Positions 34,584-43,504 of a stretch of 46,739 nt of DNA are shown one piece after another. This DNA is from Gallionellales bacterium GWA2_60_18 (GTDB taxonomy: Bacteria; Pseudomonadota; Gammaproteobacteria; Burkholderiales; Gallionellaceae). A program made the translations under genes and the position numbers. Positions within the stretch are counted from its first letter, which is position 1; each line of letters opens with the position of its first letter. Location of the stretch: the NCBI GenBank assembly GCA_001801105.1, contig MGWS01000030.1:1-46739 (forward strand), read 5' to 3'. The notes beneath the pieces were generated by a model, which was not told the origin of the DNA, did not search any database, and saw only the letters and a program-made list of their open reading frames with translations.

Positions 34584-36071
34584 TCATGTTGCGTGCCTCT
34601 GGGAAAGTTTCAGGGAAAATCCCAGCCCATCTTCACGCATCTCGCGCTGGTCGGCAATGTTGCTGCCGGGGCTGACATCGAGCGGTTTGCTCAATATCGT
34701 CACCAGATAGCCTTGTGCGGTCAGGCCGCGCTGCAGATCGTCCAGATAGTTCAGCGCGGCACGGTAATCGCTGGCAAAACCGGTCAGGCGTCCCTTGATG
34801 GTGACGATGTGGAAGTGTGCATCGGCGCTGCCGGTCGCCGTGTCAGGGTCGGTTTGCCAGCTGAGTTCGTCGAGCTCGAGTTGAGGGTGGCTATCGAGCG
34901 CTGCACTGATCGGAAGCAGGGTTTCACCCGGCAGATGGGAGAGCTGTGCGATCCTGCGCATGGTCGTCACGCCTGCTTTCATGTCGGAAGCCGATGCGTA
35001 AGTGTTGGGGAAGGCGCGTGTGATCTGCTCGGCTTCGGCCAGTGTGCGTTGTGCCTGCGACTGGATGGAGTCGGCTTCATCCGCATCAAGGCTGCCTTGC
35101 CAGATGGTGGCGGCGCTCAGCAGCATGCTGCCGAGCAGCAATATGGCGCTAAGCCAGGCCAGACGATGGCGCAACTGCCAGAGGCTGTAGTAATGCAGAT
35201 GGGGTGTATCGGCATAATTGACCTTGGGCGGTTTGGCGGCCAGCTGGTGCAGGAAGACCTGGCGCGAGTCCGAGTCGGCGAAGTGGTAGTCGATCTTGAG
35301 TTGTCTGGCGATATCCGCCAGTTCGATGAAGCTGTAGCGCATGTCCGCGCTGTCCGGCAGCCGTCCGTCCTGCAACCTGGCATGGTCGTCGGCGTGGCAC
35401 AGGATGAGCACGTCCAGGGTCTGTCCGGCGGGCAGCAGGCTCAAGCTCTTGAGGTATTGGTAGGTGCGGGTCAGTTCCCTGACCACGGTGTCGGTGAACG
35501 AGATGTCGCCGTGTATCGGGGTCAGCCGCGAGATCTGCAGGCGATGATCGCTGAAATAGGTCTGGCGCAAGCCGGCATATTTTTCCCAGGAGATCAGCAG
35601 CAGGTGCCTGGACGGATGATCCTTGATCAGCGGCGCGCTGATCTGCGGGACGGAATAGATCCCCGCGAGCGGGGTCTGCTGCGCCTGCATGATTTCCAGC
35701 CACGGCATGATGAGTGTGGGGTTGGTCAATGCCGAGAACAGCATGTCGTCATCGCGCCGCCCGGTCTTCTGGCGCTGCAGCAGCGCGGCCTCGCAGAACG
35801 GGGTATTGCGGTAGTACTGCTCGAACTTGCGCTTCAGCATGGCGCTGCGCGACCGGCCGAACAGGTGCGGTATGGATTCCTGGCGGAAGTCTTCTTCGAC
35901 CAGGTCGACCAGCAGATAGACCGGGTACTTCACCTCCTGCAGGAAGTCGGCGAACGCGCGCTGGTCTTCCGCCGAGTCGGAGAACTCGCGTTGCGTGGAT
36001 ATCTTGCTGTTCACCATGAGCTGCGCATGCAGGTGATCGGCACTGAGGAGTAGCAATAGCGAGCGGCTCAT
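34584..36071 (-). CDS. MshI/GspL-like assembly platform protein
   Basis: The 495-aa product has a long cytoplasmic region (1-295) with actin-like/PilM-type character (SLLLLLSADHLHAQLMVNSK, YLLVDLVEEDF), one transmembrane segment (about 302-325: LAWLSAILLLGSMLLSAATI) and a periplasmic PilN-like portion with a coiled coil and GRLTGFASDYRAALNYLDDL. That is a natural PilM-PilN fusion, as in GspL. The start ATG and the mshG stop share one base (TGATG at 36073-36069). Confidence 0.72.
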   Translation of the reverse strand: MSRSLLLLLSADHLHAQLMVNSKISTQREFSDSAEDQRAFADFLQEVKYPVYLLVDLVEEDFRQESIPHLFGRSRSAMLKRKFEQYYRNTPFCEAALLQRQKTGRRDDDMLFSALTNPTLIMPWLEIMQAQQTPLAGIYSVPQISAPLIKDHPSRHLLLISWEKYAGLRQTYFSDHRLQISRLTPIHGDISFTDTVVRELTRTYQYLKSLSLLPAGQTLDVLILCHADDHARLQDGRLPDSADMRYSFIELADIARQLKIDYHFADSDSRQVFLHQLAAKPPKVNYADTPHLHYYSLWQLRHRLAWLSAILLLGSMLLSAATIWQGSLDADEADSIQSQAQRTLAEAEQITRAFPNTYASASDMKAGVTTMRRIAQLSHLPGETLLPISAALDSHPQLELDELSWQTDPDTATGSADAHFHIVTIKGRLTGFASDYRAALNYLDDLQRGLTAQGYLVTILSKPLDVSPGSNIADQREMREDGLGFSLKLSQRHAT

Positions 36072-37273
36072 CAGAATTTCACCTTGCCTATGATGTCGTA
36101 GATCGGCGACAGCACCGACAGCATCACCCAGCCGAGCAGCGCGCCGAGTATCAGGGTCATGGTGGGTTCGATCATGACCTGCACTTTCTTGATGGATTCC
36201 TTCACGTCGCGGTCATAGAAATAGCTGATATTGAGCAGGGCCTTGTCCAGCGAGCCGGTGGCCTCGCCCACCCTGAGCATGCGTATCACCAGCGGCGGGA
36301 ACATGCTGGTTTGCCGGAAGCTCTCGGTCAGGTTCCGGCCGGATTCGATCTCCAGCATGACGTCATCCAAGCTTTTGGCGACTGCGCGGTTGTTGACCAC
36401 GTCGCGCGAGTTGGCGATGCAGTCGAGGATGCTCACGCCGGAACTGTACATCATGGCAAAGGTGTTGGCGAAGCGGGCCAGGATGATCTTGCGCAGGATC
36501 GGGCCGGTCACCCACAGGTTGAGTTTGAGGTTGTCGAATCTGTATTGCATCTCCGGGCTGGAGTGGATGAGCAGCCTGGCCGCGATCGGCAGGGCGACCG
36601 GCAGGGCGAGCAGGACGTGCCAGTAGTCGACGAAGAAGGACGAAGTGGCGAGCAGGATGCGGGTCTGGATCGGGATCTCCTGCCCCATGCCCTGGATGAA
36701 GCCGACCAGTTGCGGTACAAGGTAGATCATCAGGAAGAAGGTGATCGCCACCACGATAGTGCCGACGAAAGCCGGGTAGATCATGATGGTCTTGGTGTGC
36801 GATGCCATCTCGTCCTGCCACTTCAGCGAATCGGTGATGTGTTCGAACACGTCCGGCAGGCGGCCGCTTTCCTCGCCGGCATGGGTGAGGCTGATGAATA
36901 TCCTGTCGAATGCATCCGGGTGCTCGGCCATGGCATGGGAGAGCTTCTTGCCGCCTTCGATGGATTCGACCAGGCTGGCGATGATTTCGCGGAAGTGCGG
37001 GTCGTTCATGGTGTCGCGCAGGTCGGCAAGGCTCTCCAGCAAGGGAACGCCGGCGCGGGTGAGCTGCTCCAGATTGAAGAAGAACGTGATCAGTTCCGGG
37101 CGTTTTACCCGGCGGCGCCCCAGCCCGGTCTTCCCGGTGTCCGGCTTTGCGTCGATCAGGTCCATGCCGCCGCGCTTCAGCCGCATTTCGAGATCGATTA
37201 GATTGGCCGCGTCCTGCAACCCCCGGCTACTCTTGCCCTGGCCGTTGACGGCGCGGTAGGAATACAGTGCCAT
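36071..37273 (-). CDS. mshG: Pilus assembly platform protein, GspF/PilC/MshG family
   Basis: The 400-aa inner-membrane protein has two GspF domains: first about 70-195 (ITFFFNLEQLTRAGVPLLES and HAGEESGRLPDVFEHI), second about 270-395 (FANTFAMMYSSGVSILDCI, MLRVGEATGSLDKALLNIS), with transmembrane helices near 170, 220 and 375. It anchors the MshE ATPase. Length matches the family (about 405). MshE precedes it with one base between start and stop. Confidence 0.92.
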   Translation of the reverse strand: MALYSYRAVNGQGKSSRGLQDAANLIDLEMRLKRGGMDLIDAKPDTGKTGLGRRRVKRPELITFFFNLEQLTRAGVPLLESLADLRDTMNDPHFREIIASLVESIEGGKKLSHAMAEHPDAFDRIFISLTHAGEESGRLPDVFEHITDSLKWQDEMASHTKTIMIYPAFVGTIVVAITFFLMIYLVPQLVGFIQGMGQEIPIQTRILLATSSFFVDYWHVLLALPVALPIAARLLIHSSPEMQYRFDNLKLNLWVTGPILRKIILARFANTFAMMYSSGVSILDCIANSRDVVNNRAVAKSLDDVMLEIESGRNLTESFRQTSMFPPLVIRMLRVGEATGSLDKALLNISYFYDRDVKESIKKVQVMIEPTMTLILGALLGWVMLSVLSPIYDIIGKVKF

Positions 37274-37274
37274 G

Positions 37275-38987
37275 TCAGAGCCTGTCGGTCAGGTCCACCA
37301 CGCGGCTGACTTCCGCGAGCGAGGTGATGCCCTGCTGGATACGGCGGATGCCGTCCATCGCCAGCGGGCGGAAACCTTTCTCCAACGCCGCTTCGCGGAT
37401 CTGCCGGGTGCTGGCGCGGCGCGACACCAGGTCGTCAAGGTCGTGATCCATCTTGAGCAGTTCCATGATGGCCATGCGCCCCTTGTAGCCCTGATGGTTG
37501 CAGGCGTCGCAGCCGGCGGCGCGATACAGGGTCATGTCCTGCTCCCCGGCGAAACCCAGCAGCCTGCGTTCCACGGCATCGGGCTGGTACGGATATTTGC
37601 ATTCGTTACACAGCACGCGCACCAGCCGTTGCGCCACGATGCCGATGATGTTGCCGGCCATGATGTCGGGCAGGATGCCGATGTCGAGCAGGCGCGGTAC
37701 TGCGCCGATGGCGGAGTTGGTGTGCAGCGTCGAATAGACCTGGTGGCCGGTCATCGCGGCGCGGAACGCCATCTCAGCGGTCGGATGGTCGCGGATCTCG
37801 CCGACCAGGATGATGTCCGGGTCCTGGCGCATCATCGAGCGGATGCCGTTGGCGAAATCCAGCTTGGCCGCCTCGTTGATCGAGGTCTGGCGGATCAGCG
37901 AGATCGGGTATTCGACCGGGTCTTCCAGCGTCATGATGTTGACCGACTCGGTGTTGACATGGTTCAGCACGGAATACAGCGTGGTGGTCTTGCCGCTGCC
38001 GGTGGGGCCGGTGACCAGCACGATGCCTTCCGGCTTGGCGATGATCATCTTGAGCATGTTCAGCGCATTCTCATCCAGGCCGATCTGGTCGAGCGGCACA
38101 ATGCCCTTCTGCCGGTCGAGGATGCGCAGCACCAGGTTTTCGCCGTGCGTGGTGGGATGCGAGGCGACGCGGAAGTCGATCGGGCGGCCGGACAGGCGCA
38201 GCGAGATGCGGCCGTCCTGCGGTGCGCGCGTTTCGGCGATATTCATGTTGCTCATCACCTTCAGGCGCACCACCATCGCCGGCCAGTAGCTCTTGTGCAG
38301 GCTGCGCACCTGGCGCAGCACGCCGTCGACGCGGTAGCGGATGCGCAGGAAGCTGCTTTCCGGTTCGAAGTGGATATCGGATACGCCGCGCTGCACCGCC
38401 TCGGTCAGCAGCGCATCGATCAGGCGCACCACCGGCTGGCTGAATTCGTTCACACCGACTTGCGGCGTCTGGTAATCCATCTCGCCCGGCTCGATCTCGT
38501 GCAGGATGCCGTCGATGGAGAGCTCGAAGCCGTAGTACTGGTCGATCGCGCGCACGATGTCGGATTCGCTCGCGAGTTGGGTGATCAGTCGGTACTCGTC
38601 CTTGAGCAGCGCGCGTACCTGGTCCAGCGCGATGATGTTGTCCGGGTCGGCGACCGCCAGGGTCAGGATGCGGCCGATCTGGTCCACCGACAGCGGCAGC
38701 AGCTGATAGCGCCGCGCGACATCCTTGGGGATGAGCACCAGCGCGGCGGGATCGACGATGATGTTGGACAGGTCGACCGTCTCCTGCCCGAGGTTCTCGG
38801 ACAGGACGTCGCGGATGGTGGCTTCGGAGAGGAAGCCGAGGCGCACCAGCAGGCGGCCCAGCGGCTGGTGCGTCTTGCTCTGTTCCTGCAGCGCGATGCG
38901 CAACTGGTCGTCGCTGATGACGCCCTTGTCGACCAGTATGCGCCCCAGCGGTTGCTGGAGCTGGTTATCGGACATCGGCTCTGACAT
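37275..38987 (-). CDS. mshE: Type IV pilus/MSHA assembly ATPase, GspE/PilB family
   Basis: The 570-aa product has the N-terminal T2SSE_N-type domain (about 1-150: LGRLLVRLGFLSEATIRDVL), a core ATPase with Walker A GPTGSGKTTTLYSVL near 328, the Asp box GEIRDHPTAEMAFRAAMTGH, and a tetracysteine zinc motif LCNECKY ... GCDACNHQGYKGR near 475-500. In Vibrio, MshE binds c-di-GMP through its N-terminal MshEN repeats (RLGFLSxxxxxxxLx18LGxx-type); the LGRLLV and ARRYQLLPLS segments are compatible, not proven. Start could also be 38975. Confidence 0.94.
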   Translation of the reverse strand: MSEPMSDNQLQQPLGRILVDKGVISDDQLRIALQEQSKTHQPLGRLLVRLGFLSEATIRDVLSENLGQETVDLSNIIVDPAALVLIPKDVARRYQLLPLSVDQIGRILTLAVADPDNIIALDQVRALLKDEYRLITQLASESDIVRAIDQYYGFELSIDGILHEIEPGEMDYQTPQVGVNEFSQPVVRLIDALLTEAVQRGVSDIHFEPESSFLRIRYRVDGVLRQVRSLHKSYWPAMVVRLKVMSNMNIAETRAPQDGRISLRLSGRPIDFRVASHPTTHGENLVLRILDRQKGIVPLDQIGLDENALNMLKMIIAKPEGIVLVTGPTGSGKTTTLYSVLNHVNTESVNIMTLEDPVEYPISLIRQTSINEAAKLDFANGIRSMMRQDPDIILVGEIRDHPTAEMAFRAAMTGHQVYSTLHTNSAIGAVPRLLDIGILPDIMAGNIIGIVAQRLVRVLCNECKYPYQPDAVERRLLGFAGEQDMTLYRAAGCDACNHQGYKGRMAIMELLKMDHDLDDLVSRRASTRQIREAALEKGFRPLAMDGIRRIQQGITSLAEVSRVVDLTDRL

Positions 38988-38992
38988 GGCGT

Positions 38993-40180
38993 TTAATCCG
39001 TGGTTTGCGGGCGCGTCAGTTCCTGGACACGGCGGGAGATTTGCATATGGTCGAAGCCTGCTGTGCGCGACGGGTCGAGCTGCAGGGCACGTTGATAATG
39101 CTGCGCGGCCAGTTGCCCCTGGCCGAGGCGGTCAAGGCTGACGGCAAGATTGAAGGCGTATTCGGCATTGCCGGCTTCCAGCGTGTAAGCGTTGAAATAG
39201 GCCTGCTGCGCTTCGCCCCAGCGCGACTGCCCGGCATACAGGTTGCCCAGCGCGAAATGCAGGGGGGCCGAATTGCCTTGTTCGCGCAGCAGTATCTTCA
39301 GGCGGCTCTCGTTGTTTTCGACATCCGCGCTAAGCGACGACATGCCGGCATTGGCCAGCGCATTGCGCGGGTCGAGCGCCAGCACCAGTGCATAATATTG
39401 CGCCGCCATCCGGTCTTCTCCGCGGTGCTGGGCGAGGGTCGCCAGGCCGAGCAGCGCATCGCTGTTCTGCGCGTCTTTCTTGAACATGGCGAGATACTTC
39501 TGTTGGGCATCGTCCAGCCTGCCCTCGCGATAGGCGATATAGGCATCCCTGAGCAGCGGGTCGATCAACTCCGCGCGTTGCTGCTGTATGCGTATCGGAG
39601 TGCTGCTCGCGCGTGCCGTGCTGTCGACGGGCGGCTGCGCCATCGCCGTGGCGGTATCCGGTGCGGGTGCTGCAGCCACTTCCCGTATGGCGTTGGATGG
39701 GGGAGTTGTTGCGGGCGCCGGCGGTGCGGCGGTTTCTGCGGCAGCGGGTTGGGTCTCGGCTATTCCAGACACCAAAGCGGCTTGCTGCGCGGCGGGTGCA
39801 GCTGCCGGTTGTTGCGCAATCGGCGTGGAGGGCGGATGGACGGGGCGTAGCGGCCCGGTGCTGCTTGCGGAATCGAGATACCACAGCCAGGCCGCGCCGA
39901 AGCCGAGCAGCAGGATCGTGCCGCCCAGGGCGAGCAGCAGGTTGCGGTTGGGCAAGGCGCGAGCAGGGGACGCAAGCGGCGCTTTTACGCTGAACAGGTT
40001 CTGCCCGGCACTTCGGGCAGACAGCCCGCCTGGCAGTGCAGGATCGGCAACAGCCGGCCTGGCGTTTTGCTCCGCCGGATGCTCTTGCAAGGCGAGTTCT
40101 GGAGTTTGGGATGAGTGTCCGCCCTCACGCATCGATTGCGCTTGCTGCAATTTCTTGCGGGCGTCCAGGAGCAGGCTCAT
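38993..40180 (-). CDS. mshN: TPR-containing MSHA biogenesis protein MshN-like
   Basis: The 395-aa product has a cytoplasmic N-terminus, one transmembrane helix (79-101), a long Ala/Pro-rich periplasmic linker (105-215), and five to six tetratricopeptide units (about 220-395), ending SRRVQELTRPQTTD. This layout fits MshN, which sits between mshM and mshE in MSHA clusters. I chose the ATG at 40180 because the longer frame (to 40273) overlaps mshL. Symbol by position and layout. Confidence 0.72.
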   Translation of the reverse strand: MSLLLDARKKLQQAQSMREGGHSSQTPELALQEHPAEQNARPAVADPALPGGLSARSAGQNLFSVKAPLASPARALPNRNLLLALGGTILLLGFGAAWLWYLDSASSTGPLRPVHPPSTPIAQQPAAAPAAQQAALVSGIAETQPAAAETAAPPAPATTPPSNAIREVAAAPAPDTATAMAQPPVDSTARASSTPIRIQQQRAELIDPLLRDAYIAYREGRLDDAQQKYLAMFKKDAQNSDALLGLATLAQHRGEDRMAAQYYALVLALDPRNALANAGMSSLSADVENNESRLKILLREQGNSAPLHFALGNLYAGQSRWGEAQQAYFNAYTLEAGNAEYAFNLAVSLDRLGQGQLAAQHYQRALQLDPSRTAGFDHMQISRRVQELTRPQTTD

Positions 40181-40184
40181 GGTG

Positions 40185-41954
40185 TCAGGGCTTGGCTTTC
40201 GCCGGGTCCTTGAAGAAGTTCTGATCCGGCAGCATGTCACGGTAGGCGCTGAAATCGCCATCCACGCTGGCATCCTTGATCACTACCGGACGCAGGAAGA
40301 TCACCAGTTCGGTCTTGGTCGAGGTGTCGTTACGCTGTTTGAATAGTTCGCCCGCCAGCGGAATTTTGGATAAACCGGGTATAGCATCGGTGAGATTTTT
40401 AACCTCATCTTGCATCAGGCCACCCATCACGGCGATCTGGTTGTTTTCAACGCGCAGGATCGATTCCAGTTCACGCGTCTGTGTTTCCGGGACGCTATTG
40501 GCTGCGTTAACCGGGTCTGGAACCATTCTGACCAGCCGGGAAATGCTTGGCTTGAGGTTGAACAACACTACATCGCTATCACTGATCTGCGGAGTGACGC
40601 TCATGGTGAAGCCGACTGGCAATACATTGGGTGTACTGGTTGAGGGCGTCGTTGTTGTCACGCCATTGGTGACGCTGGTTGAACCGCCGGTGATGGTGAA
40701 ATAGACGAGATTGTCCACTACCTTGATGACGGCTGTCTGGTTGTTGATTACGCTGAGCTTGGGGCTGGACAATACCTTGACGTTGCCGAAGGATTCAAGC
40801 AGCAATACTTGCTGGTTGATGGTATTGGCGGTCGGATTGGTGATGATGCCAAATACGCCATTGCCCAATCGAGTATCAACATTGGTAGGTAATGGTAATG
40901 TCTGCGTTCCACTACTTTGTACAAATTTGAATTGTTTGCCACCAGCTTTGATCAAGGCTGACCAGTTAATCCCCTGCTTGTAGTTGTCGCTCAGGCGCAC
41001 CTCGACGATGGTCGCTTCGATCATCACCTGGCGACGCGCGTTGTTCATCACCTGGTCGATGAATTCCTGAATCTTTTCATGCTGGCGTCCGGTGGCGCGT
41101 ACCGTGATCAGGCCGGTCTCGGGGCTGGCGATGACTGAAGCCGCTTCGCGGAAAGTGTTGCGGCGGGTGATCAGTTTGGCGGTGTCTTCCTGAATGGCGG
41201 GTTGTGCCGCAGTCGCGTTATTGGCGTTCTTGCTGGAGGAGCTCTTCTGCGCGGCTGCGAGGCGGTCGATGATGCCGCTTTGTTCGGTCACGGTCTCGCT
41301 GGAACCTTCCGGCAATATCTTGTCGGTCTCATGCAACAGATCCTTGATGTTCTGTACCAAGGTTTCCCAGAAACGGTTCTTGGAGATGTCCTTGATGCTC
41401 ATCGACGAGCTGTTGGCGCCGCTGCCGGTGGCTGAGCCGGATGTCGCCACATTTGCCACTTGCGCGCTGGTGGTCAGGGTGCTTTCCGAGTCGCGCGACA
41501 TATTCACATAATCGACCTTGTAACTATGCAGGTAAGGTGAATCCGGCATCACGGTCAGGTTGCCGTTGTCCAGCTCATAGCGCATGTCCACCTGCTTGGC
41601 GATGCGCGTCAGTATCTGCGGCAGGGTCTGGTTGAGTGCGTTCAGCGTGACGACACCCTGTATTCCGGGGTGGATGTCCAGGTTGATCCTGGCATCGCGC
41701 GCCAGCGCGAACAGGATCTCTTGCGCCGGCACGTTGGTGACCACCACACTGTAGGTTTCCGGCTTCGCTTCCGGTTTGGGCGGGAGAAGGATGGCGCTAC
41801 GCTTGATGGTATCGGGAATGCCGGTCGAGGCGAGAGAGACCTGTTGCGGCGACTGCTGGATGTGTTTGTCGGAGGGTTGCAGCGGCTGTGTGCCGCATCC
41901 GGACAGCATGGCGCCGACGGCGCAGAGGCTGAACATCAGGTTGCTCGAACGCAT
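40185..41954 (-). CDS. mshL: MSHA secretin MshL
   Basis: The 589-aa lipoprotein (signal ending LSGC, cysteine about 20) forms the outer-membrane pore. An N-terminal STN-type segment (VVTNVPAQEILFALARDARIN, GVVTLNALNQTLPQILTRI) leads to a Ser-rich region around 150-265, then the secretin domain (about 300-570): ITVRATGRQHEKIQEFIDQV, VEVRLSDNYKQGI, LSVINNQTAVIKV, VGFTMSVTPQISDSDVVLFN and VEGGLMQDEV-like NQIAVMGGLMQDE. Two pieces (SSMSIKDISKNRFWETLVQN) are typical of MshL. A 74-bp gap separates it from mshM. Confidence 0.93.
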   Translation of the reverse strand: MRSSNLMFSLCAVGAMLSGCGTQPLQPSDKHIQQSPQQVSLASTGIPDTIKRSAILLPPKPEAKPETYSVVVTNVPAQEILFALARDARINLDIHPGIQGVVTLNALNQTLPQILTRIAKQVDMRYELDNGNLTVMPDSPYLHSYKVDYVNMSRDSESTLTTSAQVANVATSGSATGSGANSSSMSIKDISKNRFWETLVQNIKDLLHETDKILPEGSSETVTEQSGIIDRLAAAQKSSSSKNANNATAAQPAIQEDTAKLITRRNTFREAASVIASPETGLITVRATGRQHEKIQEFIDQVMNNARRQVMIEATIVEVRLSDNYKQGINWSALIKAGGKQFKFVQSSGTQTLPLPTNVDTRLGNGVFGIITNPTANTINQQVLLLESFGNVKVLSSPKLSVINNQTAVIKVVDNLVYFTITGGSTSVTNGVTTTTPSTSTPNVLPVGFTMSVTPQISDSDVVLFNLKPSISRLVRMVPDPVNAANSVPETQTRELESILRVENNQIAVMGGLMQDEVKNLTDAIPGLSKIPLAGELFKQRNDTSTKTELVIFLRPVVIKDASVDGDFSAYRDMLPDQNFFKDPAKAKP

Positions 41955-42028
41955 TTTATTTCCCCCTGGTGGCGTAAAGCCTAACAGCTTTATCGGAATG
42001 GCTCAACACATGCTTATCGGCGCGATCC

Positions 42029-43495
42029 TCAGAAAATGTAGATGGAGATGGCGAAGGATTCCTGATAACGCGATGGCAGATACTGTATCGCATTGCGCGC
42101 CGCTTCAGCCGAGGGGTAGGCGCCATAGAGAACGCGCAGTCCTTCCTTGTTGCCCGACTTCGCGGGAAGCAGGTAGATTTCCTGGAGTTTGCCGAGTTTC
42201 TCGGCGCGCCGCAGGAATCCTTCGGTGTTGTTCTTGTTGATCGCTTCGTTGTAGAAAAGCTGGATGCTGGCGACGGCCTGTTTGCCGACGAGCAGGCGTT
42301 GTGTGGCGGCAATGCGTTGCTCATAACGGCTCTTCGGTGCCGGCGCTGCTTCCGACACGGTGGCGGCAGGTACGACGGGTGGCGCCACGGTGCTTACCGG
42401 TGCGGGTTGGGGCGGCACTGCGACAGCGACGGGTGGTGTCACCGTGGCAATAGTTGAAGTATCGGCAGGTGCCGGTGTGGGCGACGGGGGCGGCGACTGT
42501 GCCGCGACCTGCGTCGGTGGCGGTGTCGGTACCATAGCAGGTACCACAGCAGCTTCATACAGCAGTTCCGACGATGGTATGGGTGTCTGGGGGGTGTCAT
42601 GCATCCACCACCATGCGGCGAATCCTGCCACGAGTATTGCCGCCGCTGCGCCGCCCAGCACTTTCTTGTCCGGCATCGGTTTGCGCGTGGGTTCGAGTTC
42701 GCTGTCGCGCATCGCCGCCTGCACATGGCGCGGCTCGATGTTGTGGGTGTCTTCGACAAAGGCGGCGAGGAGCGATTTATCCGCGAGGATGTTGACGCGG
42801 CGCATCAGGCCGTTGGAGGCGTTGGCGATCTGTTTGATGGCGGCCGGCGAGAAGACATCCGGGCCGTGGTAGCCGGCCGCGCGCATGCGGAACATCAGGT
42901 AGCTTTCCAGCACGTTGCGCGACAGGGGTTGCATGTGGAAGTGATGGACGATGCGGTCCTTGAGCTGGCGCATGTTGGGCTGTTCCAGCTTGGCGTTGAG
43001 TTCCGGCTGGCCGAACAGGACGATCTGCAGCAGCTTGAAGTTGCCGACCTGCAGATTGTACAGCAGGCGCAGTTCCTCCAGCGTGTCCAGCGGCATGGCA
43101 TGCGCTTCGTCGACCAGCACCACGACGCGCTTGCCTTCGCGCGCCAGGCTCTCCAGCCGGTTCTGGATGTTCTGCATGATGACGCCGACGCGCTCGCCCT
43201 TGATGTCCAGCCCCAGTGCATCGGCGATCGCATACAGCATCTCTTCGCGCGACAGGCTGGGGTTGGCGAGGTAGATGGTTTCGATGTATCCGGGCAGGCG
43301 TTCGAGCAGCATGCGGCAGAGCATGGTCTTGCCGCTGCCGACTTCGCCGCTGACCTTGATGATGCCTTCGGCTTCGCTCAGGGAATAGATCAGCGCATCG
43401 AGGATTTCGCCGCGGTTGGCGCCGGAGAAGAAAAATTCCGTGACCGGGGTGATCCTGAAAGGAGGCTCGTTCAGTCCAAAGTGTTCCAAATACAT
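42029..43495 (-). CDS. mshM: MshM/ExeA-like AAA ATPase with C-terminal SPOR domain
   Basis: The 488-aa product begins MYLEHFGLNEPPFRITPVTE, the signature of the GspA/ExeA/MshM group. Walker A GEVGSGKTMLCRMLLE near 49-64, Walker B VVVLVDEAHAMPLDTLEELR near 123-142 and sensor FGQPELNAKL follow. One transmembrane helix (about 283-300), a Pro/Ala/Thr-rich periplasmic region (320-395), and a SPOR-like domain at the end (about 405-488: YLLPAKSGNKEGLRVLYGAY) bind peptidoglycan. ExeA opens a path for the secretin through the wall. Ten bases separate it from the regulator. Confidence 0.9.
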   Translation of the reverse strand: MYLEHFGLNEPPFRITPVTEFFFSGANRGEILDALIYSLSEAEGIIKVSGEVGSGKTMLCRMLLERLPGYIETIYLANPSLSREEMLYAIADALGLDIKGERVGVIMQNIQNRLESLAREGKRVVVLVDEAHAMPLDTLEELRLLYNLQVGNFKLLQIVLFGQPELNAKLEQPNMRQLKDRIVHHFHMQPLSRNVLESYLMFRMRAAGYHGPDVFSPAAIKQIANASNGLMRRVNILADKSLLAAFVEDTHNIEPRHVQAAMRDSELEPTRKPMPDKKVLGGAAAAILVAGFAAWWWMHDTPQTPIPSSELLYEAAVVPAMVPTPPPTQVAAQSPPPSPTPAPADTSTIATVTPPVAVAVPPQPAPVSTVAPPVVPAATVSEAAPAPKSRYEQRIAATQRLLVGKQAVASIQLFYNEAINKNNTEGFLRRAEKLGKLQEIYLLPAKSGNKEGLRVLYGAYPSAEAARNAIQYLPSRYQESFAISIYIF

Positions 43496-43504
43496 GTCCG
43501 GATC

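Noticed and set aside
37272..38984. 570-codon antisense frame opposite mshE (similar long frames opposite glnS, cysS, glyA and others)
   Set aside because: Length is explained by GC-rich codon composition; low-complexity Arg/His/Gln sequence with no domain, and the opposite strand is a clear gene.
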